Of a DNA stretch of 26,863 nucleotides, positions 1 to 7,131 are shown piece by piece. The first letter of the stretch is position 1; every line of letters begins with the position of its first letter. The DNA is taken from the NCBI GenBank assembly GCA_902767025.1, contig CACXFZ010000056.1:1-26863 (forward strand). The letters are read 5' to 3'. The translations under genes and the position numbers were made by a program. Origin of the DNA: an uncultured Coriobacteriaceae bacterium. Lineage in GTDB: Bacteria; Actinomycetota; Coriobacteriia; Coriobacteriales; Eggerthellaceae. The notes under the pieces are model-generated. The model was not told the DNA's origin, searched no databases, and saw nothing but the letters and a program-made list of their open reading frames with translations.

Positions 1-80
1 AACGATGTCCTAGTCTAGGTTATGTAGAGCTGACAATGCATATCCGGTAGCTTCTATGCCCATCGCAGGGAGGTGTCGAA

Positions 81-362
81 GTGTTGTACCAGGACATACT
101 CAAGAAGCTGATGGCCCAAAACGGCAAGACCCAGGCGGTCATGGCCGAGGAGCTCGGCATGAACTCGCAGGCCGCGCTCTCGCAGCGCCTCAGGGATTCG
201 GCCAACCCCAGGATGAGGGAGACGCGGGAGATGCTCGGCCTGCTCGGTTACGAGATCGCGTTCGTCCCGAAGGGGATGGTCGAGCGCAACCCCGCGCTCG
301 CGGAGGTCGCGTTCGTGCCGGAGTTCCCCGAGAGGCCGTCGAAGGGGGGTGGTGCGCTGTGA
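81..362 (+). CDS. Small helix-turn-helix protein
   Basis: This 93-residue protein starts at a GTG preceded by a GGGAGGTG ribosome binding site at 68-75. Residues 1-60 read as a helix-turn-helix fold of the XRE/phage-repressor kind: an N-terminal helix, then the segment KTQAVMAEELGM resembling the first HTH helix, then a turn and a recognition-like helix containing QAALSQRLRD. The C-terminal 30 residues are Pro/Glu-rich without clear fold. Its stop overlaps the start of the zinc-ribbon gene downstream, so the two are probably co-translated. Small HTH proteins of this size are common in phage and integrative-element genes, which fits the accessory look of the first 2.4 kb. Binding to DNA is inferred from the fold only; no operator was identified. 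Confidence 0.72.
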   Translation: MLYQDILKKLMAQNGKTQAVMAEELGMNSQAALSQRLRDSANPRMRETREMLGLLGYEIAFVPKGMVERNPALAEVAFVPEFPERPSKGGGAL

Positions 363-574
363 GCTGGGACGCGAAGGGCCTGGAATGGGACTTCTCGTGG
401 CTGGACGGGATGGACAGGTCGTGCCCCTTCTGCGGAAACGAGCTCGACGTGAGGCCCGGGGAGGCCGCGCCTGACGTGGCCAGGGCGAAGTGCAAGTGCG
501 GGTACTCGTCCACGTTCACGCCGCCGCGCGATATCAGCCCGCTGAAGGGCGCCATCAAGGAGATCAGGCTCTAG
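359..574 (+). CDS. Small zinc-ribbon protein
   Basis: The GTG start at 359 overlaps the TGA of the HTH gene (GTGA), and a G-rich ribosome binding site lies at 344-349 inside that gene. The 71-residue product has a four-cysteine knuckle pair, C22-x2-C25 and C45-x-C47, typical of a zinc ribbon. The N-terminus is rich in Trp and Asp. A longer reading frame in the same phase opens at 56, but it would bury the HTH gene, so the short form is preferred. The role is unknown. Its coupling to an HTH protein suggests a two-gene regulatory or mobile-element cassette. The zinc ligand assignment is inferred from cysteine spacing. Confidence 0.6.
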   Translation: MSWDAKGLEWDFSWLDGMDRSCPFCGNELDVRPGEAAPDVARAKCKCGYSSTFTPPRDISPLKGAIKEIRL

Positions 575-802
575 CCTGCAGCGGAGAGGCTTCGCGCCCC
601 ATTCAGCCCGCCCTCCCTCCGGGGTCGCCCATCCGCGACAGGAACCGTGACCTTCCACGAGCATGGAACCCCAATGCACCCGCGAGGTTTTGGAACGCCC
701 GCGTTTGCGCAAGACGGATTGCGTCCGTAGCCGCATATAAATCCTGTAAGGCGGAAACGCCGGGCCCTTATGCCTATATCTCTCTGAGAGGAAGGAAGCG
801 GA
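575..802. other. Intergenic leader region with GNRA hairpin
   Basis: This spacer precedes the Nif11-like peptide gene. It contains a short perfect hairpin at 750-761 (stem GGCG/CGCC, loop GAAA, a GNRA tetraloop) 42 bases before the start codon, and a TATAAA box at 736-741 with no convincing -35 at standard spacing. No coding sequence is supported here. The hairpin may be a 5' UTR structure, but it is short. Confidence 0.3.
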
Positions 803-994
803 ATGGATTTCAACGACCTCCGCCCCGAGCTTCGTGAGAAGGCCAAGGAATGCAAGACCCCCGAGGAGCTGCTGGCGGTCGCCAAGAAGGAGGGCTACAA
901 GCTCTCGGAGGATGAGCTCGCTGCCATATCGGAAGGCGGCTGGGAGTCCACCTGCATGGATCATTGCTACGAAGATAATATCAAACACCCCTAG
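803..994 (+). CDS. Nif11-like leader RiPP precursor peptide
   Basis: This 63-residue peptide is preceded by a purine-rich ribosome binding site at 786-796. Residues 1-46 match the Nif11-like leader pattern (TIGR03798 type): an acidic amphipathic start ELREKAKECKTPEEL, then LAVAKKEGYKLSEDELAAI, ending in a Gly-Gly at 45-46. The remaining core, residues 47-63, carries two cysteines in the segment TCMDHCYED. In known systems such leaders are recognised by a modifying enzyme and cut after Gly-Gly by a transporter-linked peptidase. The usual motif ends in Ala/Ser-Gly-Gly; here a Glu separates the Ser from the glycines. No modification, cleavage or export gene lies in this window, so the precursor is an orphan as seen. 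The leader assignment is fairly sure; the final product is unknown. Confidence 0.8.
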   Translation: MDFNDLRPELREKAKECKTPEELLAVAKKEGYKLSEDELAAISEGGWESTCMDHCYEDNIKHP

Positions 995-1173
995 AATCAG
1001 TTCGTTACCCGGCAGTCGGGAAACAAACGGCCCGCATAGATTCCATGGCCGCAGGAGGCGATGCAGGTTCCGTGCGTCGCCGGTGAGGACTGGCAGCGCT
1101 GTCCGACCTCTGCAGCATCCAACGGCGTCATTGCTTGGGTCATGCACAGCGAAAGCTCCGATATTTGGTTTTT

Positions 1174-1205
1174 TCGGAGTTCGTGGCAAGAAAACGAGTT
1201 TTTGT
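1174..1205 (+). repeat. Left arm of 32-bp perfect inverted repeat
   Basis: This arm begins TCGGAGTTCGTGGCAAG and ends GAGTTTTTGT. It is the exact reverse complement of 1314-1345, with 108 bases between. The dyad extends outward: GATATT at 1160-1165 pairs with AATATC at 1354-1359 after eight unpaired bases on each side. Both arms are flanked on the outside by TTTTT in the same orientation (1169-1173 and 1346-1350), which could be a target duplication or chance. Candidates are a MITE-like element or a paired regulatory site. Confidence 0.85.
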
Positions 1206-1313
1206 CATTCAGGGATAGGCCCTGAGTGTCCCTGATGGGCACTATCGTTATCGCCATGCAGGCAAATGCATACATAACGTCACATTCAGAGGAGCTTTCG
1301 CTTTCCAAGGATT

Positions 1314-1345
1314 ACAAAAACTCGTTTTCTTGCCACGAACTCCGA
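1314..1345 (-). repeat. Right arm of 32-bp perfect inverted repeat
   Basis: This is the reverse complement of 1174-1205 across all 32 positions. It is followed by TTTTTCTC, so on the plus strand the paired arms plus T-run also resemble a large terminator, though the 108-base loop is unusual. A second inverted pair (1148-1159 with 1291-1302) interleaves with this one in the order A-B-A'-B', so both stems could not form as a simple nested hairpin. Confidence 0.85.
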
Positions 1346-1450
1346 TTTTTCTCAATATCAGGTATCTGGCTGCCTGCGCGGCAGTGTTAATCGCGTCGGA
1401 TTTCGCGGCAACAGATGATGTCGTGGTTTAGGTTGCGGACAGCCCTGGGC

Positions 1451-1747
1451 CTACCCCTCTGCGTTGGGGTCCCTAACGTATTCGGCACAGTCTGCGCCCT
1501 CGTAATACACCTCTGGTGGTTTGCGCCTGCCGCCCTCGCGTGGGAACGCCGTGCAGTAGCTCTTCAGGGGCGTGTCGGCCCATGGAGGCTCCCCGTTGGC
1601 GTGTGCGCAAGTCATGCAGGCGGTTGGCTTGCGTCCCGAACACCCGAGTATCTCGTCCGTGTTGATGCGCTCGTGCAGTGCCCTGTCCTTGTCCATGGCC
1701 CCTCCTGTTGGAAGCCAGCGTTTCTGCGCCGGTTCCTTCGAATGCAT
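1451..1747 (-). CDS. Small cysteine-rich protein of unknown function
   Basis: This 98-residue minus-strand protein has an AGGAG ribosome binding site (1756-1760) eight bases from its first ATG. A second ATG at 1696 (MDKDRAL) also has AGGAGG at 1701-1706 but tight spacing, so an 81-residue form is possible. Counting from the 1696 start, Cys lies at 19, 27, 30, 48 and 70. The central block contains ACMTCAHANGEPPW and later KPPEVYYEGADC, which reads like a folded metal-binding or disulfide-bonded domain rather than a chance frame. No transmembrane segment or signal peptide is seen. I do not recognise the family. It sits between the Nif11-like precursor and the second leader-like peptide, but any link to them is inference. 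Confidence 0.5.
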   Translation of the reverse strand: MHSKEPAQKRWLPTGGAMDKDRALHERINTDEILGCSGRKPTACMTCAHANGEPPWADTPLKSYCTAFPREGGRRKPPEVYYEGADCAEYVRDPNAEG

Positions 1748-1862
1748 GAGGTTGGCTCCTGCTCATATTCTCGGCACGGGTTGCACCGCATGTCAAACCC
1801 TCGCTGAAGAGACGTCTCGTGTCGGTTTGCCTTGCGTTCCCGGGTCGGGGTCTTGGCCGCAG

Positions 1863-1891
1863 TTGTCGAGCAGTTTGCAAGCGCCTAGAAT
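1863..1891 (+). promoter_or_regulatory. Sigma-70-type promoter for the 52-residue peptide gene
   Basis: TTGTCG at 1863-1868 and TAGAAT at 1886-1891 are separated by exactly 17 bases. They match the -35 consensus at 4 of 6 positions and the -10 consensus at 5 of 6. The predicted transcript start near 1898 gives a leader of about 45 bases before the ATG at 1943. Confidence 0.5.
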
Positions 1892-1942
1892 GGGCATCGA
1901 GGATGCGCAGGTACAGTTCAGGCTGGGCTGATAGGAGACGTC

Positions 1943-2101
1943 ATGGCTGACGAAGGGCTGAAGAACCAGTTAGAGTCACAAGAGAACGAGCAGGGTCTGG
2001 ACCTCGACGACGAGCTGGACCCCATCTCCGGCGGTGCGCAGTTCGATTCCGATGAAATCGTACCCATCGAAGAAGACGTGATGCTCATCCGCAAGTTCTA
2101 G
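1943..2101 (+). CDS. 52-residue peptide with Gly-Gly leader-like motif
   Basis: This short gene has an ideal AGGAG ribosome binding site at 1933-1937, five bases before ATG, and a well-spaced promoter upstream. The product is strongly acidic and hydrophilic in residues 1-27, then reads LDPISGG (residues 25-31), followed by a 21-residue tail with no cysteine. The segment DLDDELDPISGG resembles the end of Nif11-like and other double-glycine leaders (LSDEELxxISGG). Cleavage after Gly31 would release an acidic tail ending in LIRKF. No processing enzyme is in the window. It could be a RiPP or bacteriocin-like precursor or a small unrelated acidic protein. Coding is likely from the initiation signals; function is uncertain. 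Confidence 0.62.
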   Translation: MADEGLKNQLESQENEQGLDLDDELDPISGGAQFDSDEIVPIEEDVMLIRKF

Positions 2102-2463
2102 ACAAGGCGCGTCTGCCTGTCGATTCAAGAATTCTTGCCACGAATCGGGTTTTCCCAAGAATTACTTTCGTCAAGATCCTGCGGGACAGCGGGGTGCGAA
2201 GCGGTGATACGGGGAGGGTCTCCTTTCGGTTGCGGCCGCATGGGCGAATGCACGGCATCCGTGCTGCCTGAAAGTATATCAATCCGCGAGCAGGATGGTG
2301 CGCGTTCGGGCATCGCTGCGAGTATGGTGGTGCTGTGACCGCCCACGGCCAATGCGTGCCCAGGGGTAGAGAAATGCGTTCAATCTTGCTAAAATAGCGG
2401 CTCCGTACAAGCTAAATGAGTACGTAATGGCGTGATAACACAGTAGTCGAGTCAGAACCCTAG
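2102..2463. other. Intergenic region before the EAL-hydrolase gene
   Basis: I see no supported gene in these 362 bases. The stretch contains a partial third copy of the upstream repeat (TTCTTGCCACGAA at 2132-2144), a small GCACG/CGTGC hairpin near 2249-2263 and a TAAAAT box at 2390-2395 that could be the -10 of the downstream gene but lacks a clear -35. I looked for a cyclic-di-GMP riboswitch-like fold and did not recognise one. Confidence 0.45.
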
Positions 2464-5394
2464 ATGGGAAGAGCAAGCGCCATGGTTACACGTGCTAAAC
2501 ACGCGAGAAACATCGATTCTCAAGAATGTTCCCCCAGCACCCACAATGGCATACGTCGATCGAAAGGCAGCGAAGCCTTGGATGACTATCGCCAGATGCT
2601 CGAAGAGCTCCATGAGCAAGGGGAGCCTTACGGCCTGATTTACCTGGTCATCGAAGAAATCGCAGGCCAGGAAGGCGTTTTCGACCCCGAAACCGAGGAG
2701 GGCGTCCTTGATGTGGCGTGCGCGCGTCTGAAGCGTTGCGTGCGCGGAAGCGACGACGCCGTCAGTATCGCCAAGGCCACCTATGCGGTGATTATCCACA
2801 ACACCTACGATGCGGACATCTACCGAAATCTGCAGGAACGCATCCGCCGCACGATGGAAGACGAAATCGTCCTGGACGACAAGCCGGTGCGCATCCACGT
2901 GCGCTTCGGCTACGCGCGCTACCCCGAAGAGGGCGAAACATGCGACGCCATCATCGAGGCGGCACGCGCGTCGATGATGCGCTCCGAGCGGTCGCGCGAG
3001 CGCCTGGCGAAAACCGAGCGGGCAATCGACGTCAGCGAAGCCATCGCCGCGCTCGACGATGACCGTCCGCGCGTCGATTCGCTGACCGGCCTTCCCGACG
3101 CGACGCATTTCCGCGAGAAGTCGGCAGCCATCATCGACTCCGAGGGCGCGCAGGGCAAAGAGATGGCCATCGTGTTCTGCGACGTGGAGAAGTTCAAGGA
3201 GTACAACCTCAAGTACGGATACGGCTCGGGCGACGACCTGCTCAAGTTCATCGCCGACACGTTGGAAGACACCTTCCCCGACAGCCTGATCGCGCGCCTG
3301 AACTCCGACCGTTTCGGCATCCTGACAACCACCGATGACCTGGTTGGCAAGATCGAGCGCATCCACGACCTGGTGCGCGGCTTCCGCATCAACTCGAGCA
3401 TCGAACTGAAGGCCGGCATCTGCGCCATCGATGGCAAGGTGGCCGGCTCCACCGAGGCTGAGGACTACGCGCGCCTGGCGTGCGACAGCATCAAGGGCCG
3501 CTACGACGTGTTCTGGCGCACCTTCGACGAAGCCCTCGCGCGCGAGGTCGAGCGCCGTCAGCATATCATCGACAACCTCGACACGGCCATCAACTCCGGC
3601 TGGATCGAGGTGTACTACCAGCCGGTCATCCGCACGCTCACCGGCAAGGTGTGCGGCCTGGAGGCCCTGACGCGCTGGAACGACCCGGTCTTCGGGATGC
3701 TTCCCCCCGGCGAGTTCATCGACGTGCTGGAGGATTCGCACCTCATCCACAAGCTGGACATCCACATGGTCAAGCGCGTGTGCGAAGAAGGCCGCCGCAT
3801 CATGGAAACGGGCCATGCGATGGTGCCCACGTCCGTCAACCTGTCGCGCCTGGACTACCAGCTCTGCGACATCTTCTCGATCGTGGACGACATCGTGACC
3901 AAGAGCGGGTTCCCGCGCGACCTGCTGCGCATCGAAATCACCGAAAGCGCGTTCACCAGCGATTCGGAATACTTCATGACGGTGGTCGACAGGTTCCGCT
4001 CGGCCGGCTACCAGATGTGGATGGACGACTTCGGCAGCGGCTATTCGTCGCTGAACCTGCTGAAGGACTGCGAAGTCGACGTGCTGAAGATGGACATGCT
4101 GTTCCTGCGCGGTTTGGAAACGAACCCGCGCACGCGCGACATCATCGCATCCGTGGTGGACATGGCCAAGAAGCTGGGCATCCAGACTTTGGCCGAAGGC
4201 GTGGAAACCGAAGAGCACTTCGCGTTCCTGAAGTCCATCGGTTGCGAGAAGGCCCAAGGCTACCTGTTCTGCAAGCCGGCGCCCATCGCCGAACTGGTCG
4301 AGAAAGTGGCCCATGGCGAGCTGTCGGTCGAAGACATGCAGGCCGCCGGCTACTACGACACGCTGGGCAGGGTAAACATGCTCTCGCCGGCGCCGTTCGA
4401 GCACCACGAGGCCGACGACCTGGAGTTTTCTTCGGGCATCCCCATCGGCATCATCGAGTACGCCGACAAGGAGCTGCGCGTGCTGCTGTCCAACGACACG
4501 TTCGACGAGTTCGTCGAGGATTCGGGCGTGGCGCGCAACGTGGACTCGCTGATCGTGTTCGACAAGCAGGGACGGCGCATCGCCGACGAGTTCGTGAAGC
4601 TCGAGAAGGTCGCTCGCGAGTCGAACGTCGAGGAGAACATCGACTTCTACGACTTCAAGGATTTCTACACCTTGCGCCTGTTGCATTTGGGCGACCAGGA
4701 CGACCGCCATGCCTATCTGGCGTCGTTCAGCAAGTACGACATGTCCGCCAAGGAGCAGGAGGCGTACAAGCCCAGCACCAACAACATGGTCTACCTGCCA
4801 CAGCTGCAGGTCACCCCGTGGCAGACGAGCGACGAGATCGACTTCGCTCATACGGCGGTCATCGTCATCGACGTGTTGGGTGGCAGCGAAGGCATCACGC
4901 CGGGGCTCGAGGACATGGCGGCCAACTGCGTCGCGCTGGTGAAGGCTGCACGCGCCAAGGGTATACCCATCATCTTCAACAGCGACAGCCACATCCGAGG
5001 GTTGGACCGGGAGCTCGAGCTGTGGGGCGAGCACGGCATCCGCGGCGAGCAGAACGGCGAGCCGCTGGTGGAATTCGAGGTGGCGGAAACCGACTTCATC
5101 ATCCCGAAGCGCCGCTACAACGGGTTCTTCGAAACCGACCTGGAGCTCACCTTGCGCGAGCTGGGCGCAACCACGCTGATCGTCGTGGGCGCCGACACCA
5201 ACATCTGCGTGCTGCAGACGCTGGCAGGCGCGTACTTCTACGGGTACAAGACCATCGTGCCTGCCGATGCGACGGGGACGTTCTTGATCGGGACCCAGGA
5301 AGCGGGTCTGGAGTACTTCCAGCGCTGCTACGACACGCGCATCGTCACCACGGCGAGCCTGATCGACCGCATCGACGCGTTCGACGCATCCTAG
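2464..5394 (+). CDS. GGDEF-like/EAL protein fused to isochorismatase-type hydrolase
   Basis: This 976-residue cytoplasmic protein has no signal peptide or membrane segment. Residues 60-185 look like a degenerate GGDEF fold. Residues 200-345 are a second GGDEF fold beginning DSLTGLPD, with NSDRF at 280-284 in place of GGDEF, so diguanylate cyclase activity is unlikely. Residues 370-615 are an EAL domain with the expected catalytic set: E400 (EAL), N459, E491, D521-D522 (DDFG), K542, E578 and Q598. This supports cyclic-di-GMP hydrolysis. Residues 650-765 are PAS-like. Residues 795-976 are an isochorismatase-family cysteine hydrolase with D803, K882 and C915 in TNICVLQT. The fusion suggests a nucleotide-controlled amide or ester hydrolase; its substrate is unknown. 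An alternative ATG at 2482 has a better ribosome binding site (GGGAAGAG), so the first six residues are uncertain. Confidence 0.9.
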   Translation: MGRASAMVTRAKHARNIDSQECSPSTHNGIRRSKGSEALDDYRQMLEELHEQGEPYGLIYLVIEEIAGQEGVFDPETEEGVLDVACARLKRCVRGSDDAVSIAKATYAVIIHNTYDADIYRNLQERIRRTMEDEIVLDDKPVRIHVRFGYARYPEEGETCDAIIEAARASMMRSERSRERLAKTERAIDVSEAIAALDDDRPRVDSLTGLPDATHFREKSAAIIDSEGAQGKEMAIVFCDVEKFKEYNLKYGYGSGDDLLKFIADTLEDTFPDSLIARLNSDRFGILTTTDDLVGKIERIHDLVRGFRINSSIELKAGICAIDGKVAGSTEAEDYARLACDSIKGRYDVFWRTFDEALAREVERRQHIIDNLDTAINSGWIEVYYQPVIRTLTGKVCGLEALTRWNDPVFGMLPPGEFIDVLEDSHLIHKLDIHMVKRVCEEGRRIMETGHAMVPTSVNLSRLDYQLCDIFSIVDDIVTKSGFPRDLLRIEITESAFTSDSEYFMTVVDRFRSAGYQMWMDDFGSGYSSLNLLKDCEVDVLKMDMLFLRGLETNPRTRDIIASVVDMAKKLGIQTLAEGVETEEHFAFLKSIGCEKAQGYLFCKPAPIAELVEKVAHGELSVEDMQAAGYYDTLGRVNMLSPAPFEHHEADDLEFSSGIPIGIIEYADKELRVLLSNDTFDEFVEDSGVARNVDSLIVFDKQGRRIADEFVKLEKVARESNVEENIDFYDFKDFYTLRLLHLGDQDDRHAYLASFSKYDMSAKEQEAYKPSTNNMVYLPQLQVTPWQTSDEIDFAHTAVIVIDVLGGSEGITPGLEDMAANCVALVKAARAKGIPIIFNSDSHIRGLDRELELWGEHGIRGEQNGEPLVEFEVAETDFIIPKRRYNGFFETDLELTLRELGATTLIVVGADTNICVLQTLAGAYFYGYKTIVPADATGTFLIGTQEAGLEYFQRCYDTRIVTTASLIDRIDAFDAS

Positions 5395-5466
5395 TGCCCT
5401 CGTGCACGAAGGCAGTGGCGCGCCTTGTCCCGCCCGCGCGGTGGGCTGGCGGTGCCTGTCTCAAGG

Positions 5467-7116
5467 CTAGTTGTCCGACACCAGGTCGCGCCAGCGCTCC
5501 TGCAAACCTGCCAGCGTGATGGGGTCGTCTTCGGTTGCCAGCGTGTTCCTGCGTGCCAGGTCGTCGGTGTAGTCTTCCAGGAAATAGGCGGCCACACGCT
5601 CTCCTTCGGCATGGCAGACGGTTCCCTTCATGGCATGCGCGGTGATGGCCGCAACGCCCTGGTCGTCCTTGGAGATCTGCAGGCAGGCACCCGATCCCAG
5701 GATCGTGTCTGGCTCGGTCTGGTACGACACCAGGTTGCCCAGGCTGTAGAACACCACGCCCGTGTTGCCCTGGGCGGTGGTGCGCTCCTTGGCAGGCTGT
5801 GCCACGTGCGCATGGGTGCAGATGACGGCGTCGGCGCCCGCGTCGATCAGCCGGTCGCACAGCCGCACCTGCTCGGCGGTAGGGGCCAGCGCGTACTCCT
5901 CGCCGATGTGCACGAAGCAGATGCTCAGGTCGGCCTGGCCTTCCGCGTCGGCCAGGTCGTCGACCAGGCGCTGCTCGTCGTCGAGCGTGTCGATGCGGTA
6001 CTCTTGCCCGGCCTCGAGCGGGCGCCCGTTCAAGTGGAAGGTGTAGTCGAACAGCGCCAGACTGATGCCGTTGCGCTCCATCAGGCGCCAGTGCGCCTCG
6101 TCGGGCGATTCGTGCAGTCCTAGCAGGATCGTGTCGGGATGGTTGCGCTTCCAGAACGCCAGCGTGTCGTCCAGGCCGGTTTCCCCCTGGTCGTTGGCGT
6201 GGTTGGTGGCGGCGCACACGATGTCGAACCCTGCGTTCACCAGGGCATCGCCCATGCTCTCGGGTGTGGCGAACAAGGGAAAGTCGCTGCGCAGCGAAGC
6301 GTCGTGCACCAGTATCGTCTCCTGGTTCACCGCTGCCAGGTCGTAGCCGGCGATGCGTCCCGAAATATGCGCGAACAGCGGGCTGAAGTCGAAGGTCTGC
6401 GTGTCTGGTTCGTAGGCCGCCTCGTAGATGGCCTCGTGCGCGATCACGTCGCCCAGCGCAATCAGGCTCACCGTGCGCGTGCCGTCTTCGCGTGCGGCCG
6501 CGTCCGGTGCGCTTTGCCCGGCCAGACCGGTTAGCGGTGCGTTTCCCGCTCCGCCGTCTTCCACCAGGGCGAAGCCCCACGAGCTCCACTCCCAGCAGCT
6601 GCTGGTGCCGTGCGGCCCCACGATGTGCAGGCGCCCCTTGCCGTCCATGCGCGAGTTGTAGGCCTCTTCGCCGATGGCCGAAGACATCCACACCGGCTCC
6701 AGGTCGCCGTCGCGGTAGTGGAACACGAACACGTGCTGCGACCATGCGGGGCTGTCTTCCTTCCAGAAGGGCTTGCTCGGACCGTAGCTGCCGCGCTTCC
6801 ACACCAGCAGGGTCACTTCGGGCGTGCCGTCGTCGTCGATGTCGGCCAGATGCGCGTTCGACACCTTCCATTCGTGCGGCGACAGGTACACAGGTTGCTG
6901 GTCGGATGTGATGCGCACCTGGCGTTGGTACAGGCGCACGCGCTCGGGCGTGCCGTTGCCGTCCAGGTCCACGCTCTCGTCGATCGCGTTCCAAACGGTC
7001 CAGGAAGGCAGGAAGTTGCCCTCGATCCACGCGAACGCCACGGCGCCGGCCGCCAGGGCGCACACCGCTACGGCAAGCACTGCGATGCGGGCGAGCCCCC
7101 GTCGGCGCGGTTCCAT
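5467..7116 (-). CDS. Membrane-anchored CapA-like protein
   Basis: This 549-residue protein starts at ATG 7116 behind an AGGA site, 15 bases after the DUF3160 stop, so the two form an operon. Residues 9-29 are a single membrane anchor. Residues 46-110 contain two Asp-rich loops, DLDGNGTPE and DIDDDGTPE, like calcium-binding FG-GAP/VCBS repeats. Residues 215-549 are a CapA (PGA_cap, calcineurin-like metallophosphoesterase) domain: GD at 222-223, NQET at 264-267, ATNH at 303-306, HIGEEY at 403-408, THAH at 434-437 and SLGN at 458-461. CapA relatives act in poly-gamma-glutamate capsule export or envelope metabolism, but no PgsB/PgsC partner is nearby, so a capsule role is not shown. The catalytic part is predicted to lie outside the membrane. 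Confidence 0.88.
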   Translation of the reverse strand: MEPRRRGLARIAVLAVAVCALAAGAVAFAWIEGNFLPSWTVWNAIDESVDLDGNGTPERVRLYQRQVRITSDQQPVYLSPHEWKVSNAHLADIDDDGTPEVTLLVWKRGSYGPSKPFWKEDSPAWSQHVFVFHYRDGDLEPVWMSSAIGEEAYNSRMDGKGRLHIVGPHGTSSCWEWSSWGFALVEDGGAGNAPLTGLAGQSAPDAAAREDGTRTVSLIALGDVIAHEAIYEAAYEPDTQTFDFSPLFAHISGRIAGYDLAAVNQETILVHDASLRSDFPLFATPESMGDALVNAGFDIVCAATNHANDQGETGLDDTLAFWKRNHPDTILLGLHESPDEAHWRLMERNGISLALFDYTFHLNGRPLEAGQEYRIDTLDDEQRLVDDLADAEGQADLSICFVHIGEEYALAPTAEQVRLCDRLIDAGADAVICTHAHVAQPAKERTTAQGNTGVVFYSLGNLVSYQTEPDTILGSGACLQISKDDQGVAAITAHAMKGTVCHAEGERVAAYFLEDYTDDLARRNTLATEDDPITLAGLQERWRDLVSDN

Positions 7117-7131
7117 CGGCGGTTCCTGCGC

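Larger units (their letters stand above)
995..1450. other. Intergenic stretch dominated by inverted repeats
   Basis: No convincing gene was found in these 456 bases. A minus-strand reading frame at 997-1308 lacks a recognisable fold. The stretch is more AT-rich than its surroundings and contains the 32-bp inverted repeat (1174-1205 and 1314-1345) and a second 12-bp inverted pair (1148-1159 and 1291-1302). Confidence 0.6.

Noticed and set aside
997..1308. Minus-strand 103-codon frame over the inverted repeats
   Set aside because: No ribosome binding site of note, runs through both repeat dyads and shows no recognisable motif.
1169..1350. Firm call of a MITE with TTTTT target duplication
   Set aside because: A five-T homopolymer is weak evidence, and the dyad symmetry continues beyond it, which argues against a clean element boundary.
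1415..1931. Plus-strand frames opposite the cysteine-rich protein
   Set aside because: Composition is Trp/Pro/Cys-scattered without pattern, and the minus-strand frame has better start signals.
2102..2463. Cyclic-di-GMP riboswitch before the EAL gene
   Set aside because: I could not find the conserved core or paired helices expected of either known class.
2452..5034. Long minus-strand open frame opposite the EAL-hydrolase gene
   Set aside because: It is a GC-rich mirror of a well-supported gene, with Val/Asp/His/Arg-rich low-complexity sequence and no recognisable domain.
5395..5466. Terminator between the convergent EAL and CapA genes
   Set aside because: Only a short TCGTGCACGA palindrome is visible, with no T-run on either strand.
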